A stretch of DNA of 64,000 nt from Pseudomonas sp. 31-12 (GTDB lineage Bacteria > Pseudomonadota > Gammaproteobacteria > Pseudomonadales > Pseudomonadaceae): contig NZ_CP029482.1 of NCBI RefSeq assembly GCF_003151075.1, positions 868,001-932,000 of the forward strand, read 5' to 3'. The first letter of the stretch is position 1. Every line of letters begins with the position of its first letter. Under the pieces are notes generated by a model. It saw only the letters and a program-made list of their open reading frames with translations, was not told where the DNA came from and searched no databases. This document shows positions 45,801 to 52,601 of the stretch, piece after piece. Position numbers and translations under genes: made by a program.

Positions 45801-48800
45801 TCATCAAGAAATGGCAGGGCCTTACGCTGCTTACGGCGAGCCCGCTCGTCCGACCTTTGATTTGATTGAACTCGACGCCGCTCGACTCAATGCAAAGGTA
45901 CTGTCATCGGGTGTCCGAGTGTCGAGTCTTTCCGACTCGGGCAGCCTGCCAGAACAAGCGCCCCGGACAAGGCAGCGACTGGCCAGCGCGCGAGGGCAGT
46001 CGCTGGTCAATAACGGGGTGCTGGGCAGTTCGTTACTGGAACTGGACGCCCACTGGTGGGGCGGACAGATCGCGCAGGCAACACGCCAGTTGCAGGAGCA
46101 ACACGGACTGTCGTCGGGTGCCGTTGCGTTGTTCGAGACATTGGAGATCACTCCGGCAGGCGAGTACAAAATCAGTCTGGTCGATACCGATCCAGCGCAG
46201 ACCCTTGTGCATGTCACCACCGAGGATCCGCGGTTCCTGAGGATCAAGAACTACCTCTCAGGCACCTTCCATGCGTTGGCAGCGCAACCGCATGAGACGG
46301 TCGGCTCGCCTGACCCCACGGACGCCAGCAGCGTCCATACGCTCAATGCCGGTTTCACCGTGCAAGCCTTGATGAACGCACTGCGCCATCATGAAGGCGC
46401 GGCCAGCGGTGGTGACAAGGCCCTGACCACTGCCATTCGTTTGCATGCCTACGTCAACTACGCCCAGCTGGTCCACGGCAACGTAGTGGATGTGATTGGC
46501 GTGGTGACACTGGTGCGTCAGGCACTGGACGATGAAAAGCTGATCGCCCGCACCAGTGCGCCGTTGGTACAAAAGGCGTTGGGTCACGTGACCAATGAAG
46601 GCGTCGGTACGGTGTTGGGGATGGTGAATGTCGGGTTTGATATTTACCAGTTGAGCCATGCCACCAATGACATTGAAAAGGCGCAGTTCGGGACGCAACT
46701 GGCGTTCGACTCCGCAAGCGTCGTGTTGGGTGCCGCCGGGCTGGGTGCGGCATTGGCGGGCGCGGGTACTGTGTCTGCGGTGTTGGGCGGTGTCGGGGTG
46801 ATTCTGGGTGGGTTGGCGGTGGGCGTCGCTGCGCTGGCCGAAGGGTTTGCCACCATTGCCGGGGAAGCCAAAGAGGTTGCCCTGTTTTTTGAGGGGCTGG
46901 AAAAGGCTTATCTACAGGGCGGTTATCGTCTGGACACGGTCTCGAATGCCTGGATTGCGCATCCCCCGCTGGTCTTCGCCGATCTTGATCTGCGCGCATC
47001 GACAGTCCGTTTTGACAGCCCGAAACTGTTCCCGCTTCGCGACCATTTAGGGGTTCCGGATTTCGATGTGGATTACAACCGCGCCATCGATATTCGTGTC
47101 GGCCTTGGCTTACCCGACTCGGCGTCTTTTTCACCGCGGCCTGGGCAGGCGATCGTTTTGCCCGGCACCCCAAAAACCTGGTACGGCTATGAGTACAAGC
47201 TGCTGCCGTTTGTCACGTTCCGTCATGCCGGCGGCTTCGATACGGCACGTCGGCTGGAGAAAAAGAATGAGCAGGGACACTGGCAGTTTCTGTTTTCGTT
47301 CTACTCGTTTCCCGGCGAGTACGTGGTCAACCGGCTGAACCCTATCTACAAACCCACGGTGTTCAAGGTTCGTCTCGACAACATCAAACGCTCGCTGGTC
47401 GTGCCGGCTCTGCCGAAGTCATGGCACGGCCTGATTTCCTACCGGATAGAAGGGGCCGGTGCCCACTGTTCCGTGCTGCTCAATCCCGGGGTGAACGTTG
47501 AGCTCAACGCGCCCGGTCACGTAGCCATGCGCTGGGTACTGCAGGCTCCCTGGTTGGCGGAGTCAGACATTCTGGTAGCCCCTGAGGGTAGCCTCGTTTC
47601 GGCTACGTTGGGTGTGAAGTTCACCGGTAGCGGCGTTCACGAGGTGTTGCTCAAGCTTGCGGGGAACACAACCATGCGCGTTGATCTTGTTGCGCTGAAA
47701 CTGGAGGTGGTCGAAGTAGAGGCCGATCCGCAGCTCGGGGAGCAAGCGTTGCTGGATCACTTCAAGTCATTGGCCCGAGAACATCGACTGGCCATGCCTT
47801 ACACCCCCGTCCACAACTTCGTGGTGCCGTTTGAAAAGCCGGACGAACCGAGGACGGTGGCCGCGTATTACGACTCGGCTCAGGATCGTTTTCTGTATAT
47901 CCGTGACCCGAATGTCCTGTTGGCCGATGAGGCAGTGCTGGGAGCCGTGGTCAACGGCTCGGCCTATTTCTATCACCCCGACGGTTTCGATGTCTGGCAG
48001 GTCGACGCGATCACCGGCACGCTGGTTCAACGCTATCGTTTGCTTGTCAGAGAGGGTTTGAACATTGTCCGCTGTGAGACTGTGGCCAACGGCGGCATTC
48101 AGGTTGTTCAGCAGTCCACTCCAAACGACGGCCGGCACGATGAGCTGACCTTCCTTATCCATGAGCGTGCAGTGATACTCGGCTCGATCACTCTCGGTCA
48201 GGATCCTGCTTTGCAGGCTGCTTTGGAGGTCGACACGCTGACGGACTGGACGCAGGTACTGGGCAATTATGTGTTGCCGGCCAATTCCATCGATACCGTG
48301 AATTGGCGCCCCGGTGCGCTGGTTTCGATTTGTTGGCAGTTGGAAGACAAACAGCGTGATCTGGTCTGGGTCCGCGATGTTGACGGGTTGATCATCCGTG
48401 CAGCTGCCCGGCGTCACCATGCGCGGGGATGGAAGGATTCGATCAAGGCCCTGAACTCTCTTTTGCTGATAGCTCCCTCAGGTGCCGAGGGCGAAGTGTT
48501 CGTGACTTATGACAAGGACATTAACAGCCTTGTGCGACAGCAAAGGTCGATGGTCGAAGGGCTCGTGCAATGGTCTTCCAGAGAAATTTCACCCGCGGGA
48601 CTGAAAAATGTTGTCGCCGTTGAGCATGGGCATCTCGCCCTGACCGATTCCGGCCTGTTCTTCAATATGACGCCGGACGGGTCTCTGCGCCTGGGCGGAT
48701 TGACCGAAACCTGGTTCAAGGATCGAGCCCGGTGGTGGTCCGACCTGCCAGCGGTGTCGACGCAGTACCCGGTGTCGAGTTTCGCCCTCGTTGGGTTGAC

Positions 48801-49950
48801 CAACTTTACCGGGGACGCCGGTTTGTGCGCCTGGTACCTGCAGGATCGGCTGTTGCTCGCGGATCTTGGCCATGGCAAAGAAGTGCGGTTGCTGAGTATC
48901 GCCCCAGACAATCAGGCCGCTTGGTTGTTCGATCTTTCTACGGGCAAGATTTTCAGCCAGCGCTTTATCGATACGAAACACTTGAACGCTGCATTCGGCC
49001 AGGGCACCAGGCTTTTGCAACCGGAGGCATTGCCCGCCCCGGTGCAGGAGTGGGCGCCCTGGGTCTTTTCCGACGTGAAGCCGGAGGGCGCGGGCATGAG
49101 GGCAACGACGCTTGATGGTATCGAAGTGGATTTACAGCACAACCAACCGGTGCAGATGACGGGTGTGGACAGCCGCTGGGTCACGACACTGGAAGGCCCG
49201 TTGAGTGAGGGGTTGGCGGCGCTGGCGAACGAACATCGATGCGCCGATTTTCTGTCCGTCAAAAACCCTGAGAGCCTTCAATGGTATGTGGTCCGGACCG
49301 GACGATTGATCCGGATTCCGAAAGCCGCCATTACGGCGCAATACACGCTGGTGGGCACCCGGAATCAAACCAATGTGATGCTGCACGAAAGCGAGGATGG
49401 TCTGTTGCATACCTATCCGCAGAAAAGCTCGGTCGGGCCGCTCGACTATGTCCAGCGAAATGCCGAAGTGCTGGTGGTCGAAGGGCCGAAGACTGCCAAC
49501 GACCTTCTGCCGTTGATTGCCGATGATGTCAGCATCCTGGTGCTCAAAATGGGGCAAGGGGCAACGACCATCCGGTTGACCCGAGCGGCCTGGATGAAAC
49601 TTGAATCGGTCATCGTCGATTGTCGTTATCCGCTTGAGCGTCCACCCTTGATTCCGGGGAAACTGATTCTGGACGCCTCAGTCATGGATCAGCTATGGGT
49701 CAGCCTGGTTGAAGAACATTTGGTGATGAGCGGCCTGGACAGCGGGCACAGCCTGATCTTTCGCGGCGTTTGCTCAAAGGATGTCGGGCTGCGTGGTGAT
49801 GTGTTCCTTACGCTCAATGGCTATCGATCGTGTGCGGTTTCGCAAATAGTGACTGAGTTGCTCAAGCAAAAAGGTGTTGCCGGTAGCGCAACGTTGACGC
49901 AGCTGATGTCGAATTATCAGCTCGAGGTGATTGCGGAACCGGCTATTTAG
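42856..49950 (+). CDS. Giant TcdA/TcdB-like toxin with glycosyltransferase, C58-like protease and pore segments (copy 2)
   Basis: A 2,364-residue paralogue of the preceding toxin, from ATG 42856 with AGGGAAG 7 bases upstream. A GTG 26 codons earlier would place the terminator hairpin inside the gene and is rejected. The layout is the same: helical start (YVNFIDLFKLSELEQALQKH), glycosyltransferase with W133 (LHFVWLGGGIGAIQRDYIN) and D316-V-D318 (YADVDNLPPLLE), then the protease-like triad C853 (GRCYPLALAMAAA), H940 (SDNHSMLLA) and D959 (FYDPNFGVFEF). The 87- and 19-residue spacings are identical to copy 1. The hydrophobic segment at about 1287-1338 is glycine/alanine-rich. Matching C-terminal landmarks are PGTPKTWYGYEYKLL and AYFYHPDGFDVWQVDAITG. 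The copies are clearly diverged in most other parts, so the duplication is not recent. Confidence 0.87.
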   Translation: MGEQAARHVHGYVNFIDLFKLSELEQALQKHKGTDEYDAVFRYYFACIAVLDFPRMLTPLGLLREALGSFVEPGRRRRRAAEIERPTAQPGDVVPGLTEIRNRVEGFQERLSSSVEQLSAAAIEVPKNLHFVWLGGGIGAIQRDYINVWNKVLAGQGYTVKLWYDNDALLAYETNRIIVEAAKADAMVNGGLGSESYLDLVDKYEERAIVLKQQMFAHINKAVERGVSADEARIDLLVRGYGQNETTLKALWEKNRQSLSAMGEAGVELRDLAANETPLHMQAIYQREISLRGNFAAASDVVRIEALMAEGGSYADVDNLPPLLEKLGDVDISQFGTDARLGIMQLLLDKNPQWMPGREASRSKYTDYFGRIPVEHRPALERFAKSRPQLNNVFRTPSERLVRPDGLRAVAERSSLSNAFLMAHPGSTMLRAVIDRYKLNYEIVDATARLAIENQIALIDAETMSGFAREVVERTFGPLDVLSPEEEIALTFLIQAAATYYSDGIRPQSEVTIYLTGPAAMRDALGDYAKLHFTPRAAVAWRADVAIDSTTTVNLATEEEQDHSWKENESDTVEWLKNEKKRWEAGQFKARYVGKVDQLLKSQTIHFDQGWPIIEGRHVLSTELLQSLAHHLGEPFWRAMSRRTTGEVTFDKPLPLGFDERQSILAQEIALPPSLVGEPATGDLPLDELLHRIGRGTLQVEQLDPRQRLLIGSILGARAMDQRSFDQVRARLENLANNVSELGVSHRYGAIERELFKENPPTFVAGLASASIPTVALSESSIELKKQALEQSLTLRQWGRQVARIQQVAKLEFRDRISERMTDVLESFDQGSFKLVPQDLLLMGTGDRIAGRCYPLALAMAAAISKGRDAGNILRERFYLAVIEPESRDSNAFVSTLEELRDVDVHELGGPVVRSDLAQVITALERKTGSGTLMLNSDNHSMLLAKSFVGERSTYHFYDPNFGVFEFDTAQALSAALTHFFVHQEMAGPYAAYGEPARPTFDLIELDAARLNAKVLSSGVRVSSLSDSGSLPEQAPRTRQRLASARGQSLVNNGVLGSSLLELDAHWWGGQIAQATRQLQEQHGLSSGAVALFETLEITPAGEYKISLVDTDPAQTLVHVTTEDPRFLRIKNYLSGTFHALAAQPHETVGSPDPTDASSVHTLNAGFTVQALMNALRHHEGAASGGDKALTTAIRLHAYVNYAQLVHGNVVDVIGVVTLVRQALDDEKLIARTSAPLVQKALGHVTNEGVGTVLGMVNVGFDIYQLSHATNDIEKAQFGTQLAFDSASVVLGAAGLGAALAGAGTVSAVLGGVGVILGGLAVGVAALAEGFATIAGEAKEVALFFEGLEKAYLQGGYRLDTVSNAWIAHPPLVFADLDLRASTVRFDSPKLFPLRDHLGVPDFDVDYNRAIDIRVGLGLPDSASFSPRPGQAIVLPGTPKTWYGYEYKLLPFVTFRHAGGFDTARRLEKKNEQGHWQFLFSFYSFPGEYVVNRLNPIYKPTVFKVRLDNIKRSLVVPALPKSWHGLISYRIEGAGAHCSVLLNPGVNVELNAPGHVAMRWVLQAPWLAESDILVAPEGSLVSATLGVKFTGSGVHEVLLKLAGNTTMRVDLVALKLEVVEVEADPQLGEQALLDHFKSLAREHRLAMPYTPVHNFVVPFEKPDEPRTVAAYYDSAQDRFLYIRDPNVLLADEAVLGAVVNGSAYFYHPDGFDVWQVDAITGTLVQRYRLLVREGLNIVRCETVANGGIQVVQQSTPNDGRHDELTFLIHERAVILGSITLGQDPALQAALEVDTLTDWTQVLGNYVLPANSIDTVNWRPGALVSICWQLEDKQRDLVWVRDVDGLIIRAAARRHHARGWKDSIKALNSLLLIAPSGAEGEVFVTYDKDINSLVRQQRSMVEGLVQWSSREISPAGLKNVVAVEHGHLALTDSGLFFNMTPDGSLRLGGLTETWFKDRARWWSDLPAVSTQYPVSSFALVGLTNFTGDAGLCAWYLQDRLLLADLGHGKEVRLLSIAPDNQAAWLFDLSTGKIFSQRFIDTKHLNAAFGQGTRLLQPEALPAPVQEWAPWVFSDVKPEGAGMRATTLDGIEVDLQHNQPVQMTGVDSRWVTTLEGPLSEGLAALANEHRCADFLSVKNPESLQWYVVRTGRLIRIPKAAITAQYTLVGTRNQTNVMLHESEDGLLHTYPQKSSVGPLDYVQRNAEVLVVEGPKTANDLLPLIADDVSILVLKMGQGATTIRLTRAAWMKLESVIVDCRYPLERPPLIPGKLILDASVMDQLWVSLVEEHLVMSGLDSGHSLIFRGVCSKDVGLRGDVFLTLNGYRSCAVSQIVTELLKQKGVAGSATLTQLMSNYQLEVIAEPAI

Positions 49951-49982
49951 GATGTTAGCGTTCCCTGGCTGATTACTTGAGC

Positions 49983-50012
49983 AAAAACGCCCCTTCCGGG
50001 GCGTTTTTGTTT
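49983..50012 (+). terminator. Rho-independent terminator of the second toxin
   Basis: AAAAACGCCCC (49983-49993) pairs with GGGGCGTTTTT (49998-50008) across TTCC, followed by GTTT. A strong stem placed 33 bases after the stop codon. Confidence 0.92.
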
Positions 50013-50040
50013 CCGCTGCGTAACAGCGTTTTCCGTTCGA

Positions 50041-50685
50041 TTATGGCTGCCTGCGCAAAGCAAATCGATTCATGATCTGGTCGCGGAGTTTAGTCGCCAT
50101 GAGTGCCCTTTTCGTGTCGAGTACATGTCTATTCAGTTTAAGAATCGCACTCTGCTGCACGAGCTTTGCTGACTGATTCTCCCAAGGCCAAAACATAAAA
50201 CTGTTTCGTTCGGTATCGGCAACCAGCTCAAGATTAAAAATGGCCAAATGAAGATTCCCACTTGAATCGTATCGGGATGGAGCCACCTGGAAACGCCGCC
50301 CTTTAAGGCTTTCGTTATCCAGTGAGAGCACGGCGGGCTTATCCGACTTCAATGCATCCAGGGTGTCAATCATGGCATTGCCCTGCCTGGGATTTATGGT
50401 TCGCGCGCTTTGCACCAGAAATTCGGCAATGCTCCCGGAAATAGTAGCGCGAGTGCGTGTCGTGATGGCGCCTTCGTGGAGCGACCAGCCCAAAAACATC
50501 AAGGTGCGTACATATTCTTCCAGCCAGACTTGTGAGTTGCCGAAGCGATTGTAAGCAAGGTCGGCCGACCTTGTTGAAAGCCGTGTGCAGTCTGTTAAAT
50601 CATCAAGGTCTTGCAGGGGTAGTTCGCCGATGCACGAGATAAGATTGTGGTGCGTCAGCACTCCGGCGGGTGTTTGATTGTGCAT
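50041..50685 (-). CDS. Unknown protein, related to the divergent neighbour (family member A)
   Basis: A 214-residue protein with no signal peptide or membrane segment. I do not recognise the family. The mature sequence has an N-terminal part (LPLQDLDDLTDCTRLSTRSA), a helical middle with WLEEYVRTLMFLGWSLHEGA and ISGSIAEFLVQSA, then a beta-like part with SGNLHLAIFNLELVADTERN and FMFWPWENQSAKLV, and a basic C-terminal helix. Segment by segment it aligns with the product at 50946-51773: DALKSDKPAVLSL with DALKKEPEAIKLF, and SGNLHLAIFNLEL with SGIIITSLTSIDC. It lies convergent to the second toxin, beyond its terminator. A role as immunity, chaperone or minor toxin component is possible but unsupported. 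Confidence 0.7.
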   Translation of the reverse strand: MHNQTPAGVLTHHNLISCIGELPLQDLDDLTDCTRLSTRSADLAYNRFGNSQVWLEEYVRTLMFLGWSLHEGAITTRTRATISGSIAEFLVQSARTINPRQGNAMIDTLDALKSDKPAVLSLDNESLKGRRFQVAPSRYDSSGNLHLAIFNLELVADTERNSFMFWPWENQSAKLVQQSAILKLNRHVLDTKRALMATKLRDQIMNRFALRRQP

Positions 50686-50945
50686 AAGTCACTCTTGGTA
50701 AATGGGGTTGGTTTAAAATGTGTGAGTGTGGTGTGTCGCTTATGCAGATTACAGTGGGCTAAGTAAAATAGTGTCAGGAATGTGCGCTGAATATGTTTCT
50801 CGGATTTGATTTTATTTATTTTTCGGTGGGCTGGTTGTCGTTGTACATATGTGGAATTCAAATTCGGTTTGTTAGGGGGGGAGCGCTGCGCTAAATTCTA
50901 ACGGTGCCCTTGAGGGCTCTATAAATTACGAAAGGAATAATGAAT
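50686..50945. promoter_or_regulatory. AT-rich divergent promoter region of the unknown pair
   Basis: A 260-base gap, strongly AT-rich around 50,760-50,870 (TTTTATTTATTTTTCGG). It must drive both members of the divergent pair. No individual -35/-10 could be assigned with confidence. A GTGCCC...GAGGGC hairpin lies near 50903-50917. Confidence 0.5.
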
Positions 50946-51773
50946 ATGGATAGTATGGAAAGTACTATTAGCATTGAAGAAAGTACTGCTTTAGTAAGGG
51001 CGCGCATTAGTAAGCGCCAGATAGTGCAACCAGCGGTCCGCCGCGTAAAACGCCTTGCGGTAAGTGCCTCTGTCGATAGTCCAACCAAAGAGCTTGATGC
51101 AGTGGTTTTGGCTGAAACACTCGTGGGCTATGGCGCAAATATTTCTCTTGAGAACATGGCGATTATTGAGAATCTGATCAAGTTCGCAAAGCTGGAGGCA
51201 AGCTACGAAGTTCCATCTGGTGAACCAAAAGGCTGGTATCTGGCTTTCCTGCAGTGCATGGACGAAGCCGGTTGTTTAGTCGCTGACTCTGGGTATACCT
51301 CTTATAAGAAGAGCACCGCTCAATTAACAATGGATAACATTGTTACCGATATCGTCAGGGCGGGTGTTGATGCTGCAAAAGCGGCGATTCCTGGTGTCTC
51401 AGCACTGGGCGTAATTGCTGATACTGCATTGGATGCGCTGAAAAAAGAGCCTGAAGCAATCAAATTGTTTAGCAGTGAAGTTATTAAAAAGGAAGGTGTC
51501 AGGCTGGCGGTAATGCCCTGTGACCAACTGGAGAGCGGTATTATTATTACTTCGTTGACGTCGATTGATTGCGTCGATCAAAGTGACAAAAAAGACCCTG
51601 TATTTTTTAACTGGGAAACGTCAGGTGTGGAGATTTTCCGTGGCAGCTCCTACATGACCTTTAATCCACTTCGTTACGCGGCAATCAAGAAGGACCTGGA
51701 AGAATACCTCGGGCAGCATTACAAAGCGGCGCTGAGCAAAAGGTTTCAACGACGCAAGAATTCAATCAGTTAA
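50946..51773 (+). CDS. Unknown protein, related to the divergent neighbour (family member B)
   Basis: A 275-residue protein from ATG 50946, which has AAAGGA 9 bases upstream; the ATG two codons earlier is only 3 bases away. The first 60 residues are Ser/Thr/Arg/Lys-rich and probably flexible. The middle is helical (TLVGYGANISLENMAIIENL, GWYLAFLQCMDEAG, LTMDNIVTDIVRAGVDAAKA), followed by a weakly hydrophobic helix (AAIPGVSALGVIADTALDAL). The C-terminal half is beta-like, SGIIITSLTSIDC then FFNWETSGVEIFRGSS, and ends in a basic helix. It shares this plan and many positions with the 214-residue product on the opposite strand. Function unknown. Confidence 0.75.
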   Translation: MDSMESTISIEESTALVRARISKRQIVQPAVRRVKRLAVSASVDSPTKELDAVVLAETLVGYGANISLENMAIIENLIKFAKLEASYEVPSGEPKGWYLAFLQCMDEAGCLVADSGYTSYKKSTAQLTMDNIVTDIVRAGVDAAKAAIPGVSALGVIADTALDALKKEPEAIKLFSSEVIKKEGVRLAVMPCDQLESGIIITSLTSIDCVDQSDKKDPVFFNWETSGVEIFRGSSYMTFNPLRYAAIKKDLEEYLGQHYKAALSKRFQRRKNSIS

Positions 51774-51900
51774 GTAAATTCGGCCAACGGTGTAATGCCA
51801 TTGACCTCTTTTTAGCGTGCAGGGAAGACAGCGGTGCTGTGGTGAGTGGAACGGCGCCCTGTTCAATGTACCGAAATCGATTTCTCACAATCGATTCGCA

Positions 51901-51937
51901 AAGCCAGGCCGAGGGTTTTTAACCTTCGGCCTGGCTT
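51901..51937. terminator. Hairpin between the unknown gene and marC
   Basis: AAGCCAGGCCGA (51901-51912) and TCGGCCTGGCTT (51926-51937) form a 12-base-pair stem enclosing GGGTTTTTAACCT. It stands between convergent genes and could stop both transcripts. The flanking T-runs are short, so the call is not certain. Confidence 0.7.
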
Positions 51938-51940
51938 CAT

Positions 51941-52537
51941 TCAGGGAACCAGATAGCCCTTGACTCCGGTAAAGATGATCTGCGCCGCGAGTGCGCAGAC
52001 AAACAAACCCATCAACCGGCTGACGATCTGCAAGCCTTGGTCACCGAGAATCCGCTCGATCCGGTTCGACAGATACAACACCACGCCAACCGTGAAACTG
52101 GCGAGGGCAATACTGAGAATTGCCGTGAGCTTGTCGTCCCAATGCGGCTGACTGACGCCCATCACCAGCAAGGCACCGATGGTGCCGGGGCCGACGGTCA
52201 GGGGGATGGTCAGCGGGACGATGGTAACGTCCTGCTGCACATTGTCGGTCTGCACCGCCGACTTGCCTTGGGCCATACCCAGCGCCGAGATAAACAGCAC
52301 GCTGCCGGCGCCAATGCGGAACGCGTCCACGGTGATGCCGAAGACGCTGAAAATCACCCGTCCGAACAGGTATAGCAAGACGCTGGACACCAGTGTGGCG
52401 GTGGCCACTTTCCAGGCGAGTCGACGCTGTTCCTTGCGTGAATAACCGCGGGTCAGACTGATGAAGCAGGACAACACGAAGAACGGGCTATAGAGCACCA
52501 GCATCTTCAGGTAAACGCTGAACAACACATGGAGCAT
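51941..52537 (-). CDS. MarC family integral membrane protein
   Basis: A 198-residue inner-membrane protein with six hydrophobic segments. Family signatures are YSPFFVLSCFISLTRGYSRK, where the usual NP of the first segment is replaced by SP, then IGAGSVLFISALGMAQGK, IVPLTIPLTVGPGTIGALLV, and RIERILGDQGLQIVSRLMGL. The name comes from E. coli marC, but no role in antibiotic resistance has been upheld and the function is unknown. It is convergent with the unknown gene at 50946-51773 and is followed upstream by retS on the same strand. Confidence 0.93.
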   Translation of the reverse strand: MLHVLFSVYLKMLVLYSPFFVLSCFISLTRGYSRKEQRRLAWKVATATLVSSVLLYLFGRVIFSVFGITVDAFRIGAGSVLFISALGMAQGKSAVQTDNVQQDVTIVPLTIPLTVGPGTIGALLVMGVSQPHWDDKLTAILSIALASFTVGVVLYLSNRIERILGDQGLQIVSRLMGLFVCALAAQIIFTGVKGYLVP

Positions 52538-52601
52538 GGTGCAGGCTCACAGTCTGGGGAAGTCGAGGGGGAGTCTATCAGGCGTTGCGTGGGCTGTCGG
52601 C

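Noticed and set aside
50041..51773. Toxin-antitoxin pair
   Set aside because: The two products are homologous to each other and divergently transcribed, whereas toxin-antitoxin pairs are unrelated and co-directional.
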